Below are positions 1-9,122 of a stretch of 64,000 bases of DNA, in pieces. The notes beneath the pieces are model-generated. The model searched no databases and was not told where the DNA came from. It saw only the letters and a program-made list of their open reading frames with translations. Made by a program: the position numbers and the translations under genes. Numbering within the stretch: position 1 is the stretch's first letter; each line of letters opens with the position of its first letter. The stretch spans positions 124,001-188,000 of the forward strand of contig NZ_QBUD01000005.1 of assembly GCF_003058085.1 (NCBI RefSeq), read 5' to 3'. Source of the DNA: Yoonia sediminilitoris. GTDB lineage: Bacteria; Pseudomonadota; Alphaproteobacteria; Rhodobacterales; Rhodobacteraceae.

Positions 1-1161
1 CCGATCCTGTCGGGCAATAAATCTGTCAGTTGCGCGACCTGTCACCATCCCGATTTCGGCACAAGTGATGGCGTTTCACTGGCCATCGGCGACGGCGGAC
101 TGGGCCTTGGCCCGGACCGTAGGATTGATCCCGACAACGCGCCCGAAGCGCGGATTCCGCGCAACGCGCCGGGCTTGTGGAATCTCGGTGCGACGGAATT
201 TACCCGCTTTTTTCATGACGGCAGGCTAGAGCTTGACCCATCTGAACCAAACGGCATCCGCACCCCGCTTGGTGCGGATATGACAACGGGTTTTGACTCC
301 CCGCTTGCCGCACAGGCGATGTTTCCCGTCCTTTCAGGCGACGAAATGGCCGGGCACTATTCCGAAAATGATATCAGCCGCGCCGTGCGTCAGGGCCTGC
401 TGGCCCAACCCGGCGGGGCGTGGGAAAAGATCGCCGGGCGGGTGGCGTCAATACCGGAATATGAACAGCGGTTCGCAGCAGCACTGCCGGGCGACGACAT
501 CACTTTTGCGGCTATCGCCAACGTCATCGCAGATTTCATCGCCTTCGAGTGGCGTGCTGACAACGCGCTTTTTGACCGGGCCATGGCGGGAACCGCCAGC
601 CTGCCACAGCAGGCAGCGCAGGGCATGGACCTGTTCTACGGCAGGGCGGGATGCGCGGACTGCCATGCGGGCTGGCTGCAAACCGACCACGGTTTTCACG
701 CCATTGCCCTGCCGCAGTTTGGCCCCGGCAAAGCCGCGCGGTTTGAAAGCCATGCGCGGGATGAAGGCCGCCTGCGCGTCACCGGCGACCCGGCAGACGC
801 CTTCGCCTTTCGCACGCCGTCCCTGCGCAACGTGACCCTCACCGCGCCCTACGGACACAACGGGGCATACCCCACGTTGGAGGGCATCGTGCGACATCAC
901 CTTGACCCGGTTGCGGCGCTGCGGGCCTATGATGTGCAACAGGCTATTCTGCCCGCCCTTCCCCATGTTAATGACACACGCATCCTCACTGATCCCGGCG
1001 AAATGAACGCCATCGCAGCCGCCAGCGACCTTGGCCCGCAATCCCTGCGCGATACGGAAATTGCGGCGCTGATTGCCTTCCTGCAAACACTCGAAGACCC
1101 GGCAGAGCAGCTCGGCATCCCCAAAACCGTGCCCAGCGGCCTGCCTGTCGTAGGACGCTGA
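1..1161 (+). CDS. Di-haem cytochrome c peroxidase-like protein, 5' end missing
   Basis: The reading frame is open from the first base, so the gene starts upstream of the window and the in-frame TTG near 175 is not its start. Two CxxCH haem motifs are visible: SCATCH at residues 10-15 of the visible part and a CADCH about 205 residues later. Conserved stretches such as RTPSLRNV and PYGHNG are typical of the MauG/bacterial cytochrome c peroxidase family. Such proteins act in the periplasm, either reducing hydrogen peroxide with electrons from small cytochromes or oxidising a protein partner. Which of these applies cannot be told from this part. The visible part is 386 codons and ends with TGA just before a 240-nt gap that holds a putative operator. 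Confidence 0.85.
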   Translation, partial: PILSGNKSVSCATCHHPDFGTSDGVSLAIGDGGLGLGPDRRIDPDNAPEARIPRNAPGLWNLGATEFTRFFHDGRLELDPSEPNGIRTPLGADMTTGFDSPLAAQAMFPVLSGDEMAGHYSENDISRAVRQGLLAQPGGAWEKIAGRVASIPEYEQRFAAALPGDDITFAAIANVIADFIAFEWRADNALFDRAMAGTASLPQQAAQGMDLFYGRAGCADCHAGWLQTDHGFHAIALPQFGPGKAARFESHARDEGRLRVTGDPADAFAFRTPSLRNVTLTAPYGHNGAYPTLEGIVRHHLDPVAALRAYDVQQAILPALPHVNDTRILTDPGEMNAIAAASDLGPQSLRDTEIAALIAFLQTLEDPAEQLGIPKTVPSGLPVVGR

Positions 1162-1324
1162 ACCAACAAAAGCGGGCCCACAAAAGGCTGAATAACAGCC
1201 GCGCATCTGGGTGCCCATTCGGACATCTCCAGCGGTGTGAGATCGACCTGAGCGGTGCCATTGGCGTATTCAATGACGAAAAACGCCCAGCGATTATGCA
1301 ATTACCCAATGTCACGCAACGTCC

Positions 1325-1344
1325 TGTTCAGTATTGACTGAACA
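1325..1344. promoter_or_regulatory. Perfect inverted repeat, candidate operator for the MarR/GbsR regulator
   Basis: TGTTCAGT-ATTG-ACTGAACA is a perfect 8-bp inverted repeat with a 4-nt spacer, lying 58 nt before the ATG of the regulator gene. Its TTGACT core could double as a -35 element. MarR-type regulators commonly bind such 16-20 bp palindromes and repress their own operon. The pairing with this regulator is inferred from position only. The rest of the 1162-1402 gap shows nothing recognisable. Confidence 0.5.
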
Positions 1345-1402
1345 AACTTGATGTTTCCGCAACAGTCGCCATATCGGCAGCAGACGATAACAGGACTCTC
1401 CA

Positions 1403-1921
1403 ATGACAGACGGTGCCCCTGTCAGCGACACGCGCGCAGAATTCATCGAGAAAATCGGCCTGATCACGCAGGCCGAAGGGATGCCGCGCATCGCCGGGCG
1501 GGTCTTTGGCATGCTGATCTTTGACGGGGAAGCTGCGTCATTCGGTGATCTGGCGACCCGGTTGCAGGTTAGTCGTGGCAGCATCAGTAGCAGTATCAGA
1601 TTGTTGGAGGAACGCGGTCTGGTCAAGCGCATTGCCAAACCCGGAGATCGGCAGGACTATTTCCAATTGGCACCGAATCCCTACGTCTCCATGCTGGAGG
1701 GTGTACAAAAACGCGCGCGCTCCACACGGGATGAAATCACGCATACCATCAATGCGCTTCCCGCAGGAAGCGATGCCATCAACCGTTTGCAGGAATATGC
1801 GAACTTCTACGCAAAGACGGCCGCCGCCATTGGCACGGTGATCAATGCACTCCACACGTCAAAGGCGTGCGACACGGGGCAGGCCCCCGCAGCCCCGAAG
1901 GATGACGACCATGAAAACTGA
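1403..1921 (+). CDS. MarR/GbsR-family transcriptional regulator
   Basis: 172 aa. A winged helix lies at about residues 35-95 with the recognition-helix stretch LQVSRGSISSSIRLLEERG, followed by the wing residues RIAKPGDRQDYF. This spacing is typical of the GbsR branch of MarR proteins, and the C-terminal helices fit dimerisation. The gene overlaps the adaptor gene that follows by 11 nt, so it is the first gene of an efflux operon and most likely its local repressor, acting through the palindrome at 1325-1344. The inducing ligand is unknown. Confidence 0.85.
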   Translation: MTDGAPVSDTRAEFIEKIGLITQAEGMPRIAGRVFGMLIFDGEAASFGDLATRLQVSRGSISSSIRLLEERGLVKRIAKPGDRQDYFQLAPNPYVSMLEGVQKRARSTRDEITHTINALPAGSDAINRLQEYANFYAKTAAAIGTVINALHTSKACDTGQAPAAPKDDDHEN

Positions 1922-3101
1922 AAACACACCGTCAGAGGCTGCGACACAGGACGACCCGCAGCAACCGCCTGATGCCGTGAATGCCGACGCGGCAGATGCG
2001 CCCGAACGGCTGACATTTTCATCCGATATGGGGGCGTCGCGCTCCACATGGATCGCCGCGGCTCTGGTACTTTTGATCGTTGGCTGGATGGGCAGCGGCT
2101 TTGTCTTCCCTTCGGAAGATAACGCACCCGCAACCACCCGCGAAGCGCCAAAGCCCGTCACCGTGGCCGTTACGACCTCTGGCGCGAAAACCGTGACACA
2201 GTTCTTTCAGGCCGAGGGACAGGCCCTGCCCGACCGCGACACAGCGTTGCGTGCCGAGACCTCGGGCGATGTAGCCGAAGTTCTGGTCGCCAAAGGTCAG
2301 GACGTGTCTGCGGGTGACCTTATCGCCCGTCTGGACCCGTCCAAAAACGATGCCGACGCCAACCGCGCCGCAGAAGAGTTGATCCGCGCGCAGCGCGAAC
2401 TCGACAATGCGCAACAGCTTCTTGACCGTGGCGTCGCAACGCAGGACCGGGTGACCGAGGCACGGGCAGACCTCGCCTCTGCGCAGGCACAGGTCATCGC
2501 GTTCGAACAAGCGGCCCAGGCGCTGACCATTACTGCACCGTTCGACGGGCGGATTGAAACGCTCGACCTTGACGCGGGTGAATACGTCTCTGCGGGCAGC
2601 GAAGTCGGGCGGCTGGTCGATATCACGCCGCTGACCGTGGCCATTCAGGTGCCACAACAATCCCTGACGCGCCTGAAAGCGGGTCAGCCTGCCACCGTCC
2701 GTTTCATAACCGGCGAGGAACGGGAAGGCACTGTCACCTTTGTGGGCACTGCTGCAGCCTCTGAAACACGGACATTTCTAGCCGAAATAGAAGTCGCAAA
2801 CGAAGACCGCGCCATCCCCGCTGGCATCTCTGCCGAAGTGATCATCCCCACGGGCGAGGTCACGGCGCACTTCCTGTCGCCATCCATCGTGTCATTGGAC
2901 ACCGAAGGGTCATTGGGGGTCAAAACCGTCAACGACGACGATGTGGTCGCCTTCTACCCGATCGAAATTGTAAAGGCGCAAATCGATGGCATCTGGGTGA
3001 CCGGACTGCCGGAAACCGTCGATGTCATCACCGTCGGGCAGGGTTTCGTGAGCGCAGATGAAACCGTCACGCCCAGCGCGGGGGTGATGCCCGATGAATA
3101 G
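1911..3101 (+). CDS. RND efflux periplasmic adaptor (HlyD/MFP family)
   Basis: 396 aa with an ATG at 1911, chosen because GAAGGA at 1897-1902 sits 8 nt upstream; an ATG at 1902 is possible. The N-terminus is acidic and cytoplasmic, followed by one membrane segment around residues 45-62 (AALVLLIVGWMGSG). Then come the biotinyl-lipoyl-like halves flanking an alpha hairpin (AEELIRAQRELDNAQQLL) and the beta-barrel domain, as in membrane fusion proteins. It bridges the inner-membrane pump encoded next to an outer-membrane channel, which is not encoded here. It overlaps the upstream regulator by 11 nt and the downstream pump by 8 nt, implying translational coupling. Confidence 0.9.
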   Translation: MKTENTPSEAATQDDPQQPPDAVNADAADAPERLTFSSDMGASRSTWIAAALVLLIVGWMGSGFVFPSEDNAPATTREAPKPVTVAVTTSGAKTVTQFFQAEGQALPDRDTALRAETSGDVAEVLVAKGQDVSAGDLIARLDPSKNDADANRAAEELIRAQRELDNAQQLLDRGVATQDRVTEARADLASAQAQVIAFEQAAQALTITAPFDGRIETLDLDAGEYVSAGSEVGRLVDITPLTVAIQVPQQSLTRLKAGQPATVRFITGEEREGTVTFVGTAAASETRTFLAEIEVANEDRAIPAGISAEVIIPTGEVTAHFLSPSIVSLDTEGSLGVKTVNDDDVVAFYPIEIVKAQIDGIWVTGLPETVDVITVGQGFVSADETVTPSAGVMPDE

Positions 3102-6100
3102 CATTATCAACGCCGCATTTTCGCGCGCGCGCGTTATGGTCATGGCCCTCGTCACGATCCTTGCCGTTGGCGCGTTCGCCTACACCGCCATCCCAAAGGA
3201 ATCCAACCCAGAGGTGCCGCTACCGCTGTTCTATGTTTCAACCGGGCTTGACGGGATCAGCCCTGAAGATGCCGAACGCCTGCTGCTTGAACCGATGGAA
3301 ACAGAGTTCGGCGCGATTGAAGGGCTCGACAGCATGAAATCGGATGCGTCCGAGGGGTTTGCCAGCATCCAGTTGGAATTCACCCCCGGCGGCGACAATG
3401 ATGAAGCGCTCGACAAGGTCCGCGAAGCCGCTGACCGTGCGCAAGGCGACCTGCCCGAAGACGCCCGCGATATCACCATCACCGAAATCAACACCGCCCT
3501 GTTCCCGATCATTACGGCGATCCTGTCCGGCCCCGTGCCGGAGCGGACGCTGAACAATCTTGCTGAACAGATGCAGGAGGAAATCGAGGGCCTCGAAGGT
3601 GTGCTTGAGGCCGAAATCGGCGGGCAGCGGTTTGAATTCCTCGAGGTGCTGATCGACCCCACGGTATTCCAGACCTACAACCTGTCGTTCGACGAACTGA
3701 TCGGACAAATCCAGCGCAACAACCGCCTGATAGCCGCAGGGGCCATCGAAACCGGGTCCGGGCGCATCGTGCTCAAGGTGCCCGGCCTGATCGAAGACCT
3801 TGACGACGTGATGGCGATGCCCGTGAAGGTGCGCGGCAATGCAGTTGTCACCTTTGGCGACGTCGCCACCATTCGCCGCACATTCGAGGACCCCAGTTCC
3901 TTTGCCCGGATCAACGGACAACCGGCGCTGGCGCTTGAGGTCACAAAACGCTCTGGCGCTAATATTATTGAAACTGTGGAGGAGGTGCGCGCACTGGTCG
4001 AGGAACTGCGCGTCGATTGGCCCGACAATATCGAAATCACGTACCTGCAAGACCAGTCAAAACAGGTCAAGGACATGCTCAGCGATCTTGAAGCCAACGT
4101 CATTGCCGCCGTCATTCTGGTGATGATCGTGATTGTCCTCGCACTCGGGTTCCGGTCGGCCATTCTGGTTGGGCTTGCGATCCCGGGGGCGTTTCTCGCA
4201 GGTGTTATCGCGCTGTGGTCGATGGGCTACACCATGAATATCGTCGTGCTGTTCTCACTGATCCTTGTTGTGGGGATGCTGGTCGACGGGGCCATCGTCA
4301 CCACCGAACTGGCTGACCGCAAACTGCAGGACGGCGCACCCGCGAAAGAAGCCTACGCCTATGCGGCCAAACGCATGTCATGGCCAATCATTGCATCAAC
4401 GGCCACAACGCTCAGCGTGTTCTTTCCGCTTCTGTTCTGGCAGGGGCTGGTGGGCGAATTCATGAAGTTCCTGCCGATCACCGTTATCCTGACTCTCTTT
4501 GCGTCACTGTTCATGGCACTGATATTTATTCCCGTCGTCGGCGGGCTGATCGGCAAACGACAACCACAGACCGCACGGCAAAAGGCCGCGCTGTACGCCG
4601 CCGAAGTCGGCGACCCGCGCGACATGGGTGGCTTTACGGGGGCTTACGTGCGCGTGCTGGAATGGGCAATCCTGCGCCCCGCTACGACCTTGTTCTTGGC
4701 CATCGCCCTGCTGCTGGGGTGCTTCAGCGCTTACGGCCAATTCGGCAAGGGCGTCACCTTCTTTCCGTCCGTTGAACCGGACTTCATGCAGGTGCAGGTC
4801 CGCGCCCGCGACAACTTTTCGATTTTTGAGCGGGACGCACTGGTGCGCGCCGTCGAAGACCGCCTGCTGGACTACGACGAGATCGCCAGCATCTACGCAC
4901 GGTCAATGATGTCGGCTGGTCAGGGCGACGAAGAAACCATCGGCACGCTGCAGCTTGAACTCACCCCGTGGGATACCCGGCGCACGGCTGCCGAAATCGG
5001 TGAGGATCTGCGCGAAAGCGTATCCGACATCGCCGGAATCGACGTACAGGTGCAAACCGAAAGTGGCGGGCCCACGGCGGGCAAACCCGTCAACCTGCAG
5101 ATCACGGCGCGCAATCCCGATGTGCAGACCACAGCTGTGGCGCAGGTCCGCGACATCATGGACCGGGTCGGCGGCTTTACCGATGTAACAGACACGCGGC
5201 CCGTACCGGGGGTTGAAGTGTCGATCCTTGTGAACCGGGCAGAGGCCGCGCGCTTTGGCGCTGATGTCAGCCTGCTGGGGCAAGCCGTACAACTGCTGAC
5301 CCAAGGGATCACGGTTGCCGACTACCGGCCCGCCGATGTGGATGGCTCACTCGACATTCGGGTCAGGTTCCCCCGTGAAGAACGGTCACTGGCCGAACTG
5401 GGCAGCCTGCGCGTTCCCACGTCCTCTGGGCTTGTGCCGATCTCCAACTTTGTCACCTTCGCCCCGTCAGAACGCACCGGTGTCATTCGCCGCATCGACG
5501 AAAAGCGGGTCACAACAATCGAAGCGAACGTCGCACCGGGGTTCCTTGTCAACGATCAGGTCATCTCCCTGACACAAGCGCTGGAGGACGCCGACCTGCC
5601 CGAAGGTGTCGCATTCAGCTTCGCGGGCGAAGCTGAGGACCAGCAGGAAAGCATGATCTTTTTGTTGAGCGCCTTTGTCGCTGCGATCCTCTTGATGTTC
5701 GTGATCCTCGTCCTGCAATTCAACAGCTTCTTTCAGGCCTTTGTGGTGATGAGTGCTATCATCTTTTCCATCGCGGGCGTCCTGTTGGGGCTTATCGTGA
5801 CGGGCCGCCCCTTTGGCATCGTTATGGGCGGCATCGGTGTCATTGCACTTGCGGGCATCGTGGTGAACAACAACATCGTTCTGATCGATACCTACAACGA
5901 CTTGAAGAAATCCGGCCAATCGCCATTGGAAGCCGCCCTGCGCACAGGGGCGCAACGTCTGCGCCCTGTTGTTCTGACCTCCGTCACGACAGCCCTTGGC
6001 CTTATGCCGATGGTAATCGGGCTGAACCTCAACTTTTTCACCCGCGAAATCGTATATGGTGCGCCGTCAACGCAATGGTGGACAGAACTGTCCTCTGCCA

Positions 6101-6216
6101 TTGCGGGCGGATTGGTTGTGGCCACCGTGCTGACCCTTGTGGTCACACCCGCCATGCTGATGCTGGGGGAACGCAAACGGCACGTGCCAGCAGGAAACCT
6201 GCACCCGGCAGAATAA
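3094..6216 (+). CDS. RND-family efflux pump permease (AcrB/MexF type)
   Basis: 1040 aa, the normal length of hydrophobe/amphiphile RND pumps. An N-terminal membrane helix is followed by a large periplasmic porter domain. A TM2-TM6 block includes LVVGMLVDGAIV, whose Asp is the usual proton-relay residue of TM4. After a second porter domain comes a final helix block with GVIALAGIVVNNNIVLID, the family's conserved GIVVNN segment. It should export toxic compounds across the envelope using the proton gradient with the adaptor encoded just before it. The substrate cannot be predicted. It is the last gene of the three-gene operon. Confidence 0.92.
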   Translation: MNSIINAAFSRARVMVMALVTILAVGAFAYTAIPKESNPEVPLPLFYVSTGLDGISPEDAERLLLEPMETEFGAIEGLDSMKSDASEGFASIQLEFTPGGDNDEALDKVREAADRAQGDLPEDARDITITEINTALFPIITAILSGPVPERTLNNLAEQMQEEIEGLEGVLEAEIGGQRFEFLEVLIDPTVFQTYNLSFDELIGQIQRNNRLIAAGAIETGSGRIVLKVPGLIEDLDDVMAMPVKVRGNAVVTFGDVATIRRTFEDPSSFARINGQPALALEVTKRSGANIIETVEEVRALVEELRVDWPDNIEITYLQDQSKQVKDMLSDLEANVIAAVILVMIVIVLALGFRSAILVGLAIPGAFLAGVIALWSMGYTMNIVVLFSLILVVGMLVDGAIVTTELADRKLQDGAPAKEAYAYAAKRMSWPIIASTATTLSVFFPLLFWQGLVGEFMKFLPITVILTLFASLFMALIFIPVVGGLIGKRQPQTARQKAALYAAEVGDPRDMGGFTGAYVRVLEWAILRPATTLFLAIALLLGCFSAYGQFGKGVTFFPSVEPDFMQVQVRARDNFSIFERDALVRAVEDRLLDYDEIASIYARSMMSAGQGDEETIGTLQLELTPWDTRRTAAEIGEDLRESVSDIAGIDVQVQTESGGPTAGKPVNLQITARNPDVQTTAVAQVRDIMDRVGGFTDVTDTRPVPGVEVSILVNRAEAARFGADVSLLGQAVQLLTQGITVADYRPADVDGSLDIRVRFPREERSLAELGSLRVPTSSGLVPISNFVTFAPSERTGVIRRIDEKRVTTIEANVAPGFLVNDQVISLTQALEDADLPEGVAFSFAGEAEDQQESMIFLLSAFVAAILLMFVILVLQFNSFFQAFVVMSAIIFSIAGVLLGLIVTGRPFGIVMGGIGVIALAGIVVNNNIVLIDTYNDLKKSGQSPLEAALRTGAQRLRPVVLTSVTTALGLMPMVIGLNLNFFTREIVYGAPSTQWWTELSSAIAGGLVVATVLTLVVTPAMLMLGERKRHVPAGNLHPAE

Positions 6217-6300
6217 GACCCCCCGGCCTGCGCTGGCACCGGAATGGGCTCAGCGGGCAGCCCATGACATGGATGTCATGATTCGATTCCGGGGGGGACC

Positions 6301-6366
6301 ATAGCGACGATCTACGATGTGGCGAAATCTGTCGGCGTCTCGTTCATGACCGTCAGCCGCGTGCCG
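6301..6366 (+). pseudogene. Remnant of a LacI-family regulator (helix-turn-helix only)
   Basis: Translated from 6301 the sequence reads IATIYDVAKSVGVSFMTVSR, a classic LacI-family N-terminal helix-turn-helix, but homology stops after about 21 residues at TVSRV. Nothing resembling the hinge or sugar-binding domain follows, and the frame runs on to 6597 over the 3' end of pabB without further family features. No start codon with a ribosome site precedes it. I read it as the 5' stub of a deleted regulator gene. The remainder of 6217-6524 shows nothing else recognisable. Confidence 0.65.
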
Positions 6367-6524
6367 ACTGATGGGCGGTCCTTTGGCAGCGGTAGCATCG
6401 CCACAATCTCCGAAGACAGGGTGATCCGGCCCGGCACCGAGATCGGCCTGACTTGCGATGCAGGCCTGACTCGTCTTTTCCCCCATCAGGACGCCACAGA
6501 GATTCCGCACAGAAAGCGACTGGG

Positions 6525-7661
6525 TCAGCTCAACTGCTGGGTGAACTGGGCTTTCAGCAAGGCCTCTTCATATTCGCTGCTGGCGGTACTGTCATAAACG
6601 ATGCCGCCACCGACGTTCAGCGTGACCTTGTCCGATGCAGTGCAGATCAATGTGCGGATTGCCACGTTGAAGGCCATGGCCCCGTTCGGGGCGATCCAGC
6701 CAATAGCGCCACAGTAGGACCCCCGTGGTGTGTCCTCCAATTCTTCTATGATTTCCATGGCGCGGATTTTGGGGGCTCCGGTGATTGACCCGCAGGGGAA
6801 TAATGCTGTGAAGATGTCGGTCAGATTGTACTCCGGCAGGATTTGCGCCGTCACATCCGATGTCATCTGGTGGACGGTCGCATAGCTTTCCACCGCAAAC
6901 AGCTTTGGCACCCTGACGCTGCCGATCTTGGCAATGCGCCCAAAATCATTGCGCAACAGGTCGGTGATCATCAGGTTTTCAGCACGGTTTTTGACTGATC
7001 CTTCCAGTTGCACCTTAAGTGCGGTGTCTTCTGCGGGGTCATCACTGCGCTTGCTCGTGCCTTTCATCGGGCGCGCGCGCAGTGCGCCGGTTGAGGAGAG
7101 TGAAAAGAAAAGCTCTGGCGAGCGGGACAGAAGTGTTGTTTCGCCCAGATCGACAAGCGCGCCGTAGGGCACCGGCTGCCGCTGCCTGAGGATGTCGTAG
7201 AGTGCGTGCAGGCTGCCCTTGACGGGCAGGGAAATCGGGAATGTCAGATTGGCCTGATAGATGTCACCGTTTTGCAGATACTTCCGCACCGCGTCGAAGG
7301 CTTTTTCATAGGTATCAAGATCCCATGCGGGGTCCAATGGACCAAGGCTGGCTGGCCCATGTTGGCTGATTGGTTCGGGGGGGGCGACCTGCGTAAAGAC
7401 CCCGAAACGCAACAGGGGTTCATGCCGCTCGCTGGGCAGGCGCGGGGTGAGTTTAGGGATCAGCACATACCCAAGTTCGTATGACATGCTGCCCGCCAGC
7501 CAAAGGCCATTAGCGCGTGCCTCCTCCATCGCCTCAAAGGCGCCGGGGACGTCCTGCGGTTGCCAGGCTTCGATGATCCGTTCGGGCTGTTGAAAGCAAG
7601 AGCCCGTGCCAAGTGGCCCTGTATCGAACAAGACGGACCCGCAGGGCGGCACCGTTGCCAT
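6525..7661 (-). CDS. pabB: Aminodeoxychorismate synthase component I
   Basis: 378 aa, chorismate-binding domain. PabB converts chorismate plus ammonia to 4-amino-4-deoxychorismate for folate synthesis, normally with a PabA glutaminase. Visible family motifs are RPMKGTSKR, the position of the catalytic Lys of PabB (usually P-I-K-G-T), LIRNDFGR-like residues as LLRNDFGRIAKIG, and GSITGAPKIRAME near the C-terminus. The short N-terminal domain and the PMKGT motif favour PabB over anthranilate synthase TrpE, where PIAGT is expected. It abuts the Dabb-protein gene with no intervening base, so both are probably co-transcribed leftward. Confidence 0.88.
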   Translation of the reverse strand: MATVPPCGSVLFDTGPLGTGSCFQQPERIIEAWQPQDVPGAFEAMEEARANGLWLAGSMSYELGYVLIPKLTPRLPSERHEPLLRFGVFTQVAPPEPISQHGPASLGPLDPAWDLDTYEKAFDAVRKYLQNGDIYQANLTFPISLPVKGSLHALYDILRQRQPVPYGALVDLGETTLLSRSPELFFSLSSTGALRARPMKGTSKRSDDPAEDTALKVQLEGSVKNRAENLMITDLLRNDFGRIAKIGSVRVPKLFAVESYATVHQMTSDVTAQILPEYNLTDIFTALFPCGSITGAPKIRAMEIIEELEDTPRGSYCGAIGWIAPNGAMAFNVAIRTLICTASDKVTLNVGGGIVYDSTASSEYEEALLKAQFTQQLS

Positions 7662-7967
7662 TCAGAAATCAGCCGCGATGCGCATGTCGCGCAAGGGGCG
7701 GACGATCTTGATGCAGTCGTCGTAAATCGGGTGCGCCCGATAGGCGGCCAAGGCCGCATCATCCGCGAACTCGGCGTAGACGATCACATCCACATCATTG
7801 GCAAAGCGGTCCTGATTGCGATTGCGGGACACCTCGAAATGGCTGACTGACGGGATATCCTTGAGCATCGACAGGCTCTCGACGACATGGTCAATGTCTT
7901 CACTTTTCTTGCAACTGAAGAATACGACGTGACGAATAGGTCGCCTGTGGGAATTTTGGTCTGACAC
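7662..7967 (-). CDS. Dabb-domain (stress-responsive alpha/beta barrel) protein
   Basis: 101 aa. The sequence RHVVFFSCKKSEDIDHV at residues 11-27 and the later DVIVYAEFADDAALAAYRAHP fit the ferredoxin-like Dabb fold, whose members form small dimeric barrels. Functions in this family are mostly unknown, with a few acting as cyclases or oxygenases. It sits directly upstream of pabB with stop and start codons abutting. No specific role can be assigned. Confidence 0.8.
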   Translation of the reverse strand: MSDQNSHRRPIRHVVFFSCKKSEDIDHVVESLSMLKDIPSVSHFEVSRNRNQDRFANDVDVIVYAEFADDAALAAYRAHPIYDDCIKIVRPLRDMRIAADF

Positions 7968-8455
7968 GCGAAGATCCTGCTAAAGAAGTCGGGTTGCGAC
8001 AGTTGCTGACGCTACACTATGTGGCGTGTCTGGCCCCCGGTTCGCAAGGTACAATTGTAGCAGATGACGATGATGCGACAAAAGGTCGAAACGCCGCCCA
8101 TCGCTTGTTGCAGTCACTCTACCGCGCTATCAGGGCCTTATCTTTAATCCCCCTCGCAGCGCTTGTCGCGCGCCATCCGCGCTGCAAAGGCCACCTGTTC
8201 AAAGGATGGAGCGCACCGCGTTCACCGCCCGGCATATATCGTGCGTTGAATCCCGACAAAGGCCACCAGGCCAAGTACATCATTGGGCGCGGGTTTGCAG
8301 CAACCGAAACTGGCCATTTTCGATGGTACACTCCGGATCCAACATGTCGCAGCTTTGCAGTCCCAAGTGATCGGAAATGGTGCACAGCTCCGGCCACAGG
8401 CCGGGCCAGCGGTTTTGCAGATTGGACAGGGGCATCGTCTGATGGGTGCCTGCGC
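7968..8455. other. Unassigned stretch upstream of the IS remnants
   Basis: About 490 nt with an open frame on each strand, but neither translation resembles a known family and neither has a convincing start. It borders two decayed insertion-sequence fragments. I regard it as degenerate insertion debris rather than a gene. Confidence 0.4.
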
Positions 8456-8905
8456 AACAATGGCGAGGCTGTTAACGAGACGCTTATCCGGCGACTGATG
8501 CGCCCTACGGGGCTCAGGCCGATTTGCCACAAGCCCGACAACAGCAGGCCAGCAAAGGGGGACAAAACCTATCGCTATCAGCCCATGCGACGCGGGTTCT
8601 TGTATCTGGTCGCCATCATGGATTGGCATACCGGCAAGGTCCGGGCCTCGCGCATCTCGATGGATGGAAAGGGCCGCTTCCTTGACAACATCTTCTTCCA
8701 GCGGCTGTAGCGAACACTGAAAGACGAATGCATATACCTGCACGCCCGGGAGATCGGACCGGAGAGTAAGGCGGGCATCCGCAAGTGGATGACTTTCTAC
8801 AATAACCAACGCCCACATTCAGCCCTCGGCGGTGGGTCACCAGCCGTGATCTATCGGCCGGGAAAAGACGCCCCCCCCGATCAGCAGGTGCAAAGAGCTG
8901 CTTGA
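8456..8905 (+). pseudogene. Decayed IS3-family transposase (orfB) fragment
   Basis: The frame reads RRLMRPTGLRPI, then PMRRGFLYLVAIMDWHTGKV, then ISMDGKGRFLDNIFFQRL, an amber codon at 8708-8710, and on through RTLKDECIYLHA to FYNNQRPHSALGG. These are consecutive conserved blocks of IS3/IS407-group transposases (the DDE integrase core and the YNxxRPHxALGG tail). Two internal deletions have removed the segments between the blocks, including most of the middle catalytic region, and the family's Trp before RSLK has become a stop. It cannot encode an active enzyme. No terminal inverted repeats were found. Confidence 0.85.
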
Positions 8906-8906
8906 T

Positions 8907-9029
8907 TTACGCCAGATCCTGTCCAACAGATGGGAGGTAACTCAGAGGATAGCGCAAGTACCAGCGAACGGCACAAAGGATGGTGTCACGCGGAAAACAG
9001 TGGTGCTTGAATGGGAACTGACGCGGCAT
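8907..9029 (-). pseudogene. N-terminal fragment of an IS6-family transposase
   Basis: Forty codons from an ATG at 9029 read MPRQFPFKHHCFPRDTILCA and continue VRWYLRYPLSY. This is the characteristic start of IS6/IS26-type transposases (F-K-x-R-H-F-P-x-D-x-I-L-x-A-V-R-W-Y). The frame stops at TAA 8907-8909 with no helix-turn-helix or DDE domain. It lies tail-to-tail against the IS3 fragment, so two different insertion sequences have decayed here. Confidence 0.75.
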
Positions 9030-9075
9030 GCTGAACCTCAAAAGTCCAAAACTGGCCAAATCAAATCACTGATGC

Positions 9076-9117
9076 AACATTCCCTGTGATAGTCTAAAGC
9101 CTATCACAGGGAATGTT
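9076..9117 (-). terminator. Long perfect stem-loop after the VWA gene
   Basis: A 17-bp perfect inverted repeat (AACATTCCCTGTGATAG and its complement) encloses an 8-nt loop. It lies 5 nt beyond the stop codon of the leftward VWA gene, where a terminator is expected, but there is no clear T-tract. It could equally be a transcript-stabilising hairpin or a remnant of a mobile-element end, since it also borders the IS debris. Confidence 0.55.
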
Positions 9118-9122
9118 TGCGC

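Noticed and set aside
175..1161. A TTG at 175 as the start of the cytochrome gene
   Set aside because: The same frame is open to the first base and includes a haem motif at residues 11-15, so the gene begins upstream.
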